Assembly (NCBI GenBank): GCA_012295275.1
Contig: CM022671.1
Coordinates: forward strand, 723,501-752,500
DNA from: Chrysomallon squamiferum
Lineage: Eukaryota > Mollusca > Gastropoda > Neomphalida > Peltospiridae
Length of the DNA: 29,000 bases
Direction: 5' to 3'
Within the stretch, counting starts at the first letter, position 1; the number at the start of each line of letters is the position of its first letter. The translations under genes were made by a program, and so were the position numbers. Below, piece after piece: positions 1 through 12,300 of the stretch. The notes under the pieces were generated by a model. That model searched no databases. It worked only from the letters and a program-made list of their open reading frames with translations, and was not told the DNA's origin.

Positions 1-51
1 TGGTAATTGCTAGGGTAATATTGTCATATTATCTTACCAGTTTGTTTTGAG

Positions 52-52
<1 letters not shown>

Positions 53-91
<39 letters not shown>
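53..91. repeat. (TTA)n microsatellite
   Basis: About 13 uninterrupted copies of a TTA/ATT trinucleotide. Shorter copies of the same repeat recur near 428-444, 5808-5822 and 27961-27978. Confidence 0.95.
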
Positions 92-93
<2 letters not shown>

Positions 94-2107
94 AAACAAT
101 TTAAAAGTGTTCAGTATTTGAGTTATGTAGACAGTAAAATACTTTTGTGGCATTATACAAATTAAAAAACAACAAGCCAACTGGTGATGAATTTTGATCT
201 GATTTTTATTAAAGCTGTTTCAAAGACATTGAAGTTGACTATACAAAACAAATTTCATTTGGAGCAAACATTACGATGTTTGTTTTTTTTTTGTTGTTGT
301 TGTTTTTTAACTTATTAAACAGTTACTTAGTATTTAATATAATAAATCCTCATTTATTTTAATGTCGAACAATTATAGTTTGTCAGTTTCTTGAAAATAA
401 ATAGTGAAATCATGTTATTTTTTGTATTATTATTATTATTATTATTTTTTTTTTTTTATCAACTTTGATTGTGACTTATTTTTTAATTAAATAATTAAAA
501 ATCAAGATTGAAAAAAATTTACCAGTGACAAAATAAACAAATTCTGAGGTTTTTATCTAGTTTGTTTTCTGTACAGCACTATGGATATTGTCAATAAACT
601 TGTATGGAGATTTTATCAAGCAGTGAGTCATACCAGTTTATCAAATGCAATTGAATGAAGCTCATCAAAAAAGCTTACATCTTCACAATAATAGTACTAC
701 CACTTGGAATGAGTCCAATTTTTTCTTGACTGTTTAACTAAACAAACATTTTTTGGGGGTGTATTTTTTTTAAATCTATATTATGGCAATAGCTTAGTTC
801 TTTATCATTAATCTTCTTTTCTGCACTAGTCATTTTTTATAAACAAGTTTATATAAATTTTTATACAAATCACTATTGATAAAATGTTAAGTATTGTAAA
901 AAAAAAAAAAAAAAAAAATTTAAATTTACAAACTTTGAAAATGCAAATGCACCTTTTTCCTTTTCTTTTTATAAATTTATCCGAGATGAAAAATATATTT
1001 GTTGTGTCAACAATATAGTTCTAAATTCAGCATTCATTTGCCTAAACTGAAATTTTATTAAAAACCAAAAAGCAAAAGGAATCACATCTTATCTTCAGTA
1101 ATAAAATGAAATGAAACAAAATCAAATCCATCATCCCCATGGTTTTTTCATTGTTTTGGTGACAAGATTACTAACCCCCATTCATTAAAAAAAAATTATT
1201 AAAATTGTCTAAAAATGTTTTGTCACCTAAAGGTGCAACAATTAATTTTATTATTTTTTTAATTTTTTTTTATTTAAATTTAATATATCTAATGTGTTTT
1301 TTTGTTGTTTTTGGGGCAGCTTGGAGGGTTGTAATTATTTACCACATTAGTTTTAATAAACATAAATTAAAAATGTAGGTAATTTTTCTCTGAAAACAAA
1401 CAGAATTATGCAAGCATCTTCAAATTTATTTCATCTGGTTACATTTTGTAAAATAATTACATAAAAAAAATCATTTATTCATAACAGAAAAATGCATTGA
1501 TTAAATTATCAGAAACTGAAAATCATTCCCAAGAATTTACCTATTTCTGAATGTAACAAGGTTTTAAGTAAAAACTAGATCTTTTACTGAAAACTGAAAC
1601 CATAAGTTGAAGTAAAAAAAACATGATGCTGAAAGCAAAAACAGATATTTAGCTAGCACTTTCTTTTTTACACAAAACAAACCTCAGAGGATTTCAATAA
1701 TACAAAAATACATATCTAAATTGTCTTCATAGTGTGAAAGTTAATTTTAAATACATTATTTACATCAAAGTGTTATATACTTTTATAATTGGCACAAGTA
1801 TTGATTTAAGTCTGGTTTCCAGTTGTATCGTTCAGTCCTGATTACAGATCTTTTAAGCAAGGCAGTAAGGCAGTGAATATAATTTTAAAAATAAAAGTAA
1901 AAGCATGCAAAGTAAACCAATCAGCTAAAAAAAAGAACACACTGAAATAGTTAACAAGCCAACCAAAACTGGAAAAGGATAGAAAAAGAGTTTTAAAAAT
2001 GTCATACAAAATCATCTTATTCTACAATGATAAACTATTCAACATCTTGAAATTAATTGTCATGATTTATCAAAATTGTGCACAAAATCTTGAACTCTTC
2101 ACAATGG

Positions 2108-2109
<2 letters not shown>

Positions 2110-2139
<30 letters not shown>
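2110..2139. repeat. T30 homopolymer (A30 on minus strand)
   Basis: Thirty consecutive T. On the minus strand this is an A30 tract lying 11 nt after an AATAAA hexamer (2151-2156), which resembles the tail of a retroposed transcript. A second T run of about 15 follows at 2166-2180. Confidence 0.9.
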
Positions 2140-2140
<1 letters not shown>

Positions 2141-3067
2141 GCTGGTATTATTTATTTATTTATGTTTTTTTTTTTTTTTTAAATACTTCCTTTTTGATTG
2201 ATTAGTCATTAAAAAAGCACTGTCAAAATAACATTTACTACTACTAAATTTTTGTAATCATGAATTATGTGAAAAACTTTAAAGAATGCAATATAGTCTA
2301 CTAACAAAAAACAAACAAAAAAAAATTAAAAAATTAAAACAAATTTCCAAAAACAATGAAGTTTTAAAAATACCTACAAATTTTACATTAAGCCTCCTAA
2401 TATATATGCTTTGAAAGATTATCACAAATTCTGGTAGGAACCACCTGATTCCCAAAACAAACAGCCTGCTGCAAAAACACATTCTCTAGGCAAAGATTTT
2501 CACTGTCAATTTAGAAAAACCTTTCAGCTAATTTGGAATATGAAACATTTTTCAGAGTGTTAAAATCTACCCAAATTTTCAAGGCACCAAGAACATGGCA
2601 AAATTTTTTAATATTCCAAAAATACTGGGGTGCCATTAACAAGAAATTTATAAAGTGAAACCCTTAAAATATTTATATATTATTGCAATATTTGTCTCTA
2701 TTTTGATATTTATCAACAAATAAGAGCAATCAATTTGATTCAGAACCATAATTAGCATATTCATTACTTCAGTATATATCAAGTCTTATTTGTAATATAG
2801 AAAGATGTAGTAATTCTAATACCCAAATTATTAGTTGCATCAATGTGAAGGAAAGTAAATAGCATCAATCTGAATGACAATATATGACTTTTTCAGTACA
2901 AATACTCAGCTGACCTGATTACACTTTCTGTTGCTTATTTGTTAGGCAATGAATAAAATCAGTCTCCACAGCAAATGTAATACTAAACATATTTATCACA
3001 TAAAGCAAATCCTTATCAGCCCATATATATCTTATATATCACAAACAAAGCTATTACTAACTACAAC

Positions 3068-3355
3068 TTATTTAGGCAAGGCACTGTATAACCTGGCTGC
3101 TTGCTGAGCAATATCCTCAGAATCATGTCTAGTAAGAGCATATACTTTGTTTTTAAATTTACCAATGTTGTCCACTCCAAATAATGCTGTGAACATGGTT
3201 TCTGGAGAAGCAGCTTTGTCTCCTGTTGGCAGTGATTCTGATGTCATGTCTTCCTGGCTCACTGTTGTGACAACATTAGCGAGGAATGTTGTCATTCTTA
3301 AAGTTAAACTAGAATCAGCTGTTTTGTCAAGCAGTTCAAGAAGACAGTCTGGTGC
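3068..3355 (-). CDS. ARMC10: ARMC10 exon 5: C-terminal ARM repeats and stop
   Basis: 95 codons plus stop, residues 620-714, from APDCLLELLDKTADSS to ARLYSALPK. The acceptor is TTGTTCCAG. Confidence 0.88.
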   Translation of the reverse strand, partial: APDCLLELLDKTADSSLTLRMTTFLANVVTTVSQEDMTSESLPTGDKAASPETMFTALFGVDNIGKFKNKVYALTRHDSEDIAQQAARLYSALPK

Positions 3356-6300
3356 CTGGAACAAAAAAGGAAATGTTTGTAAAAATTAGTTTTGATTTTA
3401 TCTTATTTGTAATTTAAACCAAAAAATATATATATATAGTATGATATTTTTAATAAATTATTATTTATTTTGTAGATTACATTATTGTTATTTTTATGTA
3501 AAATATTTTTCTGATTTCTAAAGAATGTTTACATGGCCAGCACTAAGTATTAATGAGAGACGTAAATTCCATAATGTTCAAAACTAAGTTTTTCTTGTTT
3601 TCAGTGTATAAAATTTTCCTCATCCACTCTTCCAGTTTTTTGCAGACTAGAACACATATACATGTATTACACATATTTTACCTTGGCTGCCAACAAGTTC
3701 TTCACCATATCTGCATTACAGGAAAGATTAACCAAAAGTTTTAAAGCTTGCAACCGGATGGCCCTATTTCCACTGTCCAGTAGGAGATAAAGCTGCTGAA
3801 TAGCCCTGGTGTATTCCCCGTGATAGTCAGAGGTGGTAGCAAGGTTTGTGAGTGGTTGAAGACAAGACAGCTGAACAGTAGACGATACACCCTCACTCGT
3901 CACCAAATCTATCAGAACTGGGATACAGTTCTTTTTAAAAAATGAAAAATAAATAGAAAATGGCAGAAATATTTTTAAAAATGAATAAGTTAATTTTTAA
4001 ATCCATGTTACTTATTTCTGAAAAATTAAATTATTAAATGAATCCTTAAAATTTTAGCATTCTGAAATAATGGACTGTTAATATTGTGAACATTTTTTTT
4101 CAAAAATGGTAACACAATTCTTGCCTGAAATAAAGATAGTATCAGAAAAAAATAAAAACTGCTGCATAAAATCAAAACATATTCTGTAATTTGTAAATTT
4201 CATTGAATATCAAAACAACATTTTTAATTTTTTTATCCCAAGATCTCAGTACTTTTTTCTAAATGTAAAATTAAATTATTGTATCGGATGTATAAATTAC
4301 AGCTTAACAAAATATTCAAAAATTCAGAATGCAGAATTAAAAACAAACAATTACCTGTAACTGCTGTTGATTCAAGACATCCATAGAAAGGTTCATTATA
4401 GCATTGTTCACAGATACAAGGAAAGAATCAAAAGAATTATCTCCAGATGCTACTGATTTGTAAAACTGCAGCAATCGGAGCATTTCTGAAGGACATCCAT
4501 TTTCTCTTAGTGCTTTCTGTAATTACAGGAAAAGGGTTTAAATCTAAAGGAAAAATACATACATTTATTCACAGATAAAAAAAGATTGTAATATTACTTT
4601 AATTAATCTTTAGCTTAAACAAAAGCAAGGCGTGGCCTAATAGTAAAACACTTGCCATATGCAAACCTGAAGTAGAACTACTCCATTCTGTTTCTTAGTA
4701 TTTATAATAATTTATAAAATAATATCAGTAATAGAAAAATCATTTCATAAGGAAATAATATCTGAAAAATACAAATTTATATAATAATACCTCTAGAAAA
4801 TACATTGTAAATATTTAGACTATAGAAATGTGTTTAAAATATACATATTTCACTTCCTTATCTTTATATTTTATAAATTACCTATATATATATATTCCCA
4901 TTTGTAGTTACTTAAAAATGAAATTTTAAATTAAAAAAATTCACTGTTACAGCCTCTGATAATTGTATTTCTCAAATATTAGTAAATGCTTGCTTTGGAG
5001 ATACTGCTTATTTAGAAGGTTACAAGTGCCATTTTTATCATTAAAATAAACTTATTTCATTTATCATTAGTAAAATAGATGTGGTATCAGGCTTTCAAAG
5101 AGAAAGGAATTATTTTTACACTTAAGCTTTATTACAACTGTTTACCGTAAGAATTCTGAACATTTTAAAACAGAATACAACTATAAATGTTAAAAAATCT
5201 GTTTCAGGATTAATTTGTAGAAACCAGTTTTATTTACGTTTCAAGATATATTACAACAGTGTAATTACCCAAGCTGACTTATTTCATTTATTTATTATAT
5301 TTTTAAAATATAGATTCTTTAAAATAAATAATTACAGGATAAAATCCTACTATAATAATACAAAATAATTAAAAAAAGAAACAAAAACAAAGTTATATCT
5401 GTTTATCAAGGCTTCAGAATAAGCATGGTATTAATCAATTATACTTTCAACTAACCTGCTGCAAATGTATTAATGTTACCAGCATTATTACAGGTATTGC
5501 TAGATCTAAATCATTCATACTTTGTTTTATTTTCTTAAATTATAAAAAAAAAAAAAAAATAAGTAATATTCTTGAATTCTTTTCAAAACTATGTATTTCC
5601 TTACAATTAGTTTATTTTGATTTTTGTTTGTTTTTTTTCATTGTCAAGACTATAAACAAAACTATGAAATGATATTCTGCAACATTCTTAACATGATAAA
5701 GATATCATATATATTTCATTACAGTATTTAATCTCATATATAAAATGCACAATTTTCTTTTTAAATTCTTCTGATATAAAATATAAATAGTGAAACTAGT
5801 TTTAATATTATTATTATTATTATAAATAATTCAAATAACCTACCTATAATACACAACCACCGATGTCCATACAAGACTGCTGACTTATTCCTCATTTATT
5901 TTGGAATAAAAAACAACTGAAAAGCTACGCATGATACTACAAGATAAGTATAACTGTGTGTGATAACTGTAAATAGCTGTTTAACATGGCACATTCTGTA
6001 AACATAGACAAGAGCCTGGAGTCTTAAGCTCTATCATCTGTCACCTCCATCTGTGGCCAGCAGAATTCTAAAAATCCTTGTCAATATTTATCAGTGTTCT
6101 GCAGAATATCAGCAGATGTCTGATAACAATATCTACTTAAGTAGTAGATATAATGTAAATAAAGATTGTCACATTCCTTTAAGAATTGAATATCTCCAAG
6201 TCTAAAAATATCAAATTATATATGTATGTGTGTATGTATATATATGTGTGTGTGTATGTATATATATGTATGTGTATATATATATATATATATATGCAAA

Positions 6301-9300
6301 AGCAAGCAACCTGTAGAATGTCTAATATTTCAGGCAATCTTGACATTGCCTGATTTTTCAAGATAACTGCTGGAGCCATTACTGTTGTAAAGTTATTGTT
6401 AACAAGATGCCTTATTATTTAATTCTTTAATTTATATCAAAGCAAAATCTCAACAAAGAAATTCTTCAAAAACAAAAACATTAACAAAATGTTTGATATC
6501 TAAGTAATGGAGATGTTAAAAATTACTTTTAATCTCACACTACCTTAATCTGTTAATTCTATATTTTACATGATAATCTTAATGGTTAATTACCTTATAA
6601 CAGATTTTTTTCCTTTCCATTCAGTGGATTAGAAGCCAGCTGAACATGTGTTCTTGATAATTTTTGTTTTTAATCTTCTTAATATGATACATGAATGTTT
6701 TCGTAACTGATTAGATGCCAGGGTAATAGTGTGTTTCCCTGAAGACAGTATAGAACAGGGGTGAATACCACTGTTGATTAAGGGCTGTTAATAGATTTTC
6801 ATTTTAAGGAATTGCTTCTAGCAAAGAAGGCCAGTGTTGCAAAGTGGCTGCTAATGCTGAAAGAAGAATATTTCCAATTGATGGATGAGTTGTTCAGTTA
6901 AAAACTGGTAAACAATACAAAATACTCCACAGTGGTGATATGGAGAGGTGATTTCAAAAGCATGCCAAACTGATATAAGAACCAATAAACTTTGTCAACA
7001 CTGATCATATGTATGTCATTATTTTGTGTTCTCACATTTCATCTGGACATGGTGGTCAGAAATGGATCATTACATTTTTATTTAGAGGGAAAGCACCAAC
7101 GTCATGGCTAGCTAATAACAATTCATAATGAGTCTACCATTTGCTTAATTACAGAACAACCTAGTTTTCATTCCAGCAGCAAGCAGACATCATACAAGTC
7201 TTATTCAGCAGAACAGGGTGGAACTGCAGACCACTGTCAAGGACATCAATATCATTCCTGAATCCTTGTCAGATATGTTTTGAGTGCTCAGCATTATTGG
7301 CACACTATTTACATTATCACCCTGTAATATTACTTTCAGAGGATTTACTTTGCAATTTACTGGGTCATTCCGTGTCAAATCACCCAAAAAAAAAAGAAAT
7401 TTAAACCCGACCGTCTCAGATTTTTATGAAACTTGGTATACTTGTTGACTGGGATCCCACAGCACCAAATCTGAAATATTAGCCCAATCAGACCAGTGGT
7501 GTGGGAGATATGGCCCATGGAGTTTTGAGATTTTTGCCAAAAATGGGTGTGACCACCAACCTTAGAACCTTCATATCTCAGGAACTACTGGGCCAATCTT
7601 CATAAAACTGGTATTGTTAGAAAGGCAAAATGACAAGGATACCAAATCTGCCAATTTTGTTTACTTTGGAAAATATTGGAGTACCTTGACCTTTTGACCT
7701 TTGCTTGCTATGACCTTGAAATTGACCGTGTGGATCACGTGATCTTGAGATGACCTTTATTGAAATTTAATCTCCCACATGTTAACTAAAACATATAAAA
7801 GTTTCCTGGGTGTAATATTTTTTGTTTAGCCACAATATAGATTTAAAAAATGCACATACCTGAAAATAACACGTTTACAGCCATTAACATCTGATTAATT
7901 AAAACCTGAATGATCAATTCTGGATGCTAGGGATCACCATCTTTCTTGATCATCCAGTAAGACATTGTAGGCCTACATGTATGCATAAAGTTCACATAAA
8001 TTTGAGAGAACTAGGTGTTTCTGATGCTTAACCTTCTCACTATGTTTGTTTCAAATGCTCACTGTATCCTTCATTCCCAGACACATTCTACTGTTCTCAT
8101 CACTTTCATAAAATTGGATTATTTCTTCCTTCAATTCATTGTCCATTCAATGGTAAAGGGTGACAAAATCAAGATTTGCACACGCTCTGGGTAGGATTTA
8201 GACATTAAGATGTCATTTTAATGTTACTGTAGCTGATGCTAGTTTTTTTCTGTCCTTTCATTCATTTACTGGAATGTGCTAGTGAATGGAGTTTGACAGG
8301 CATTTCGCCTAAACTCAACAGAATAGAATTCAAATCAAAGTCCTTTTCTGGGGAAACAACAACCAGCGGTTTGTCTGGCAAGTTATCACCAAATTCTCCC
8401 ATTGTAGTACCACCCATACTAAAGCCATCCTCTGCAGGACCTTTGATTTCTGAAGGGTAATCAGACAGTCACAGCACAACTTGTCTCCTGGCACTAGTGT
8501 CTTTGGAGGATTTACTAAGCATTTGTAAGTGCCCATGCTAACAATTCTTAAAGATCTAGTGTGTGCTTGCTCAGGGTGGCGATTAAGGGGATCACAACAG
8601 TTTTTCTGCGATGTTGAAAATTTGATGAAACGTTCTTGTTCATGATACTCTTGATGTCCTGTGTTTTGATCCCACTTCAAAGAGTGAGGAGTTCGATTTC
8701 CTCAGTTTTCCATACACTTTGCAACAACTCCTTTTTGATATGATGGTGTTGATAATACACATTTTCAGGAGAGTTAAAGCTGCAGTTAGCCCTGGAAGAA
8801 ATAAGGATTTTCAGTATTGGCCTGCACCTTCAATTCAAAGTCAGTGCTTTCCTAAATATTAAATCAAATCCTGAAACCCTTTCAGTAAAGTTAAGCAGGT
8901 CATAAAATGGCAGCAGAGTACATGTGTTATTGCCAAAGGCCCACAAGTCTTGGGCATTTATGTCAATCTTCTCAAGTATAAATCACAGTTTATTAAGGTG
9001 AAGTAGACCTTGTTCATACTCTGTGCCGAAGACTGGGTGTACAAATACATTATGCAGTACATCACTTGATGACGTCTGATTTCAGACTGAGTTGTACTGT
9101 TGTTGACAGAAGCCTTGTTCAAAACCAATGGCAAGGCCCACATGACATGATAAAATTACTTAATAGGTTTTATGAAATAAAAATATTGTTTATATATCAA
9201 CATCTGACATTGTGTCCAACTTAAAAAGCTTCAGATTGTCAAAGAAATGCAGATGAAGAAACTTCTTTGTCTTAAACTTCAAATTGCCATGTGCTCAATG

Positions 9301-12300
9301 GGGATTGCACCAGGGAATCTAAAGGAGTTCCTGACCTGCCTGAAGCATTACTTCCTGTTAACCCTTTGAGCCTGATTGTGTAGAACATGTCATGCCATTT
9401 GGCATCTTTTCATATCCTTCAGGCATTCCTTCAGACATGTCAGGTGGGTTTTAACTCCAAAGATGAGTTTTTAGTCTCAGAGAAAATGTACATTGTAATG
9501 CATTGTATCAATCATCCATGCAGGTATGCATTTTTTTAAATCTCTATTAAGGCTAAACAAAAAATATTATACCCAGGAAACTTTTATATGTGAACTTTAT
9601 GCATACATGTATGCCTACAATGTCTTACTTGATGATCAAGAGAGATGGTGATTCCTAGCATCCAGAATTGATCATTCAGGTTTTAGTCAATCAGATGTTA
9701 ATGGCTGAAAACGTGTTATTTTCAGGTATGTGCATTTTTCTAATTGTGGCTAAACAAAAAATATTGTTTTAGTTAAACAAAAAATCTCAAGATCATCCAA
9801 AATTTCAAGGTCATAGCAAAGGTCAAAAGGTCAAGGTACTCCAATATTTTCCAAACTAAACAAAATTGGCAGATTTGGTATCCTTGTCATTTTGCCTTTC
9901 TAACAATACCAATTTTGTGAAGATTGGCCCAGTAGTTCCTGAGATATGAAGGTTCTAAGGTTGGTGGTCACACCCATTTTTGGCAAAAATCTCAAAATTC
10001 CGTGGGCTGTATCTCCCACACCACTGGTCTGATTGAGCTAAAATGTCAGATTTGGTGCTGTGGGATCCCAGTCAACAAGTATACCAAGTTTCATAAAAAT
10101 CTGAGACGGTCAGGTTTAAACCATTGGGTGATTTGACACGGAATGACCCTACTTTATACTTTGTGGATATTATATCTTTTTCTTACATAACAAAAAAAAA
10201 AGATAAAAAAATGATCACAACTATTCAACAGTTATTACTATCAATAATTTGAATATAAAAGTTTTTTAATTAGTGGATGACAAGTGTGTTTTCTATGCTT
10301 TGTTATCTATGCATTACATGTAATAAAGAGTAAAATGGTGTATTCATTATCAATATTTAAAAAAATAAAAAAATAAATAAAAATCATGTTACTTTACACT
10401 AGTAAATCAGCTGAACTATCAGTGCATCATGAGACTATCTCTATATAGCAGCTGCAAGCAAAATACATGATCTGAAGCATGCTGCTGCTGATCCAGGAAG
10501 CCTGACTATTCTCTTCTCTTTGTTAGATCATGGTACTTTAAATGCTACATGGCAACTGTAAAGTGCATCACCAGATGCCACTCCAGTCAGACCTGTCTAA
10601 ACATACACAACATATGTTTGTGTTGATATACAGGTTTGTAAATCTATTAATGCTGTACATCCTTGAATATGTAATTAATTGTCAAATATGTTTATTTAGT
10701 TTGTTTAACTTATTTTATATGTGTTTATCTCAAATCTGTAGCAATAATATTCAAATAGCATATTAAGAGCACCTTATCTACTGGAAAATTTTATTAATGA
10801 TGAGCACCTACAGATGTGATTAATTATCAGTTATATGTTTGCTTTAGTTTTGATGTTTTTATCTCAAATCCAAAAATATATAATAATAATTTTTTAAGTG
10901 TTAATTACTTCAATGTCAAGCTTTTTGTTAGAGTTTAGTTTTTGGAAGATATCTCTGGGGAGATTTTTCTTTGAAAGAAATTACATAATTAAATAATATA
11001 GCATTTTGTCATTAGCTGGCTTTACCTTTACAAATCTGAGTGAATTAAGTAATTTACAGACTGCCTGAAATATTCATATAAATGATTCAAACAGAGCTGC
11101 CCAATATTTGTATATCAGTATGTTCAAATAAATAAACTGATTAAAGATAAAATAAATAATTCTCTGTAAATTTTACAGACACACAAAATTCCATAACATG
11201 AACAACAGATTTAGACATGACAGGTTGTTGGATTCAACTCCTTTGTAATACACTTTTTTTGTACCTGTAAGTTAAAGGAAGATGCAGGTCTATAAAAGAT
11301 ACCTAGTTGCTAACTAACAGGCCTAAACCACAGAGAGACAATGGCAGGTTCCTTCCATAAAACAAAAGACACAGTCAACATCTTAATAGTATTAATGCGA
11401 AAATACCAATGTATTATGTTTTTGCATCTTCATTATTCAGTATTTAAGTGAGTGACATTGTCCTCTGTTACCTCCCTACTACTTTTGTGTGTGTGTGTTA
11501 TTACTATTGTCTTTACAGTTAATGAAATGAAAAATCATGTTCAAATATGAATATTTTTTAAAACTAATTATGCTGCAGAACATTTTAATGTTATTACAGT
11601 ATAAAAAATACTATCTGATCTGACATCAGTATTTGTGAAAATTAGTACTTACAAACATCTTTTCTAATTATATCTGTATCAATCTACACCTTTTTTTTTT
11701 TTTTTTGCTGACATGCTCTTAGAAACATTAAGAATAATTTTGTAAAGTTTTATATCAGTTTTGTACATATTCATTTAAATTCAAGCTGACACCTATCAAC
11801 ATTTATACAGTCAATCTTATCTTTTGGCAAAAAGTGTGTTATAATTATAAACCTTTTCAAACCTGAGTCACTTACTTTCTATAAATATCAGCAGAGTGTA
11901 TTACTACTGACATAATTCTACAGTGTACTTACATTTTAAATAAGAAATCTTGTGAAAGAGCCAAATACAAGTCATAAATAGAATTATTATTAATCTGATT
12001 AATATTTCTTTATTCTTTAATATTTATAATCTGTAATTTGTAATCTTGAAAATTTAAATTAAATATTTGTATTAAACACATATATTAATCTTGATTTTAT
12101 TTGTTTAGCTAATATAAAAATAAGGCTAAATAAAGAAAACAAAGTTTTCTCCTTTTATACAGTATTTTTATTTATAAAATAATATAACGAACCACTGAAT
12201 GTTACAACCTGAGTAAATCATTGAGAAATTGTTATATATAATCATTTTTAGTGATTTTTTTACATATCCTGACATCAAACATGAACATAAACATTAAATA

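Larger units (their letters stand above)
1..3067. other. 3' flank of ARMC10-like gene, no coding
   Basis: AT-rich sequence after the ARMC10 stop codon (the gene reads leftward). No ORF here looks coding; the longest are low-complexity translations of T runs. It probably includes the ARMC10 3' UTR. The nearest canonical AATAAA on the minus strand that I find is at 2151-2156, so the transcript end is not fixed. Confidence 0.6.
7362..10149 (-). mobile_element. DNA transposon copy with long TIRs and 4-bp TSD (2788 bp, degenerate)
   Basis: The left end begins GGGTCATTCCGTGTCAAATC and the right end finishes with its exact reverse complement. Inverted similarity continues inward for about 0.6 kb on each side with small substitutions and indels. 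TACT stands directly outside both ends (7358-7361 and 10150-10153), a 4-bp target-site duplication. This shows the full element inserted as a unit into ARMC10 intron 2. The interior has minus-strand remnants of a Cys/His-rich protein with stops and frameshifts, and no intact transposase, so the copy is non-autonomous. A 4-bp duplication fits several cut-and-paste superfamilies; I cannot assign one from the ends alone. Confidence 0.9.

Noticed and set aside
1999-2205. 68-residue ORF with a poly-Phe run
   Set aside because: Produced by T homopolymers.
3147-3389. 80-residue plus-strand ORF over ARMC10 exon 5
   Set aside because: Antisense shadow of the ARM-repeat exon.
9357-9375. TTAACCCTTTGAGCC as a piggyBac-like terminus inside the transposon
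   Set aside because: No matching inverted partner ending AAAGGGTTAA is found nearby, so there is no element to define.
10542-10766. 74-residue plus-strand ORF in ARMC10 intron 2
   Set aside because: No recognisable domain, no splice context and AT-driven composition.
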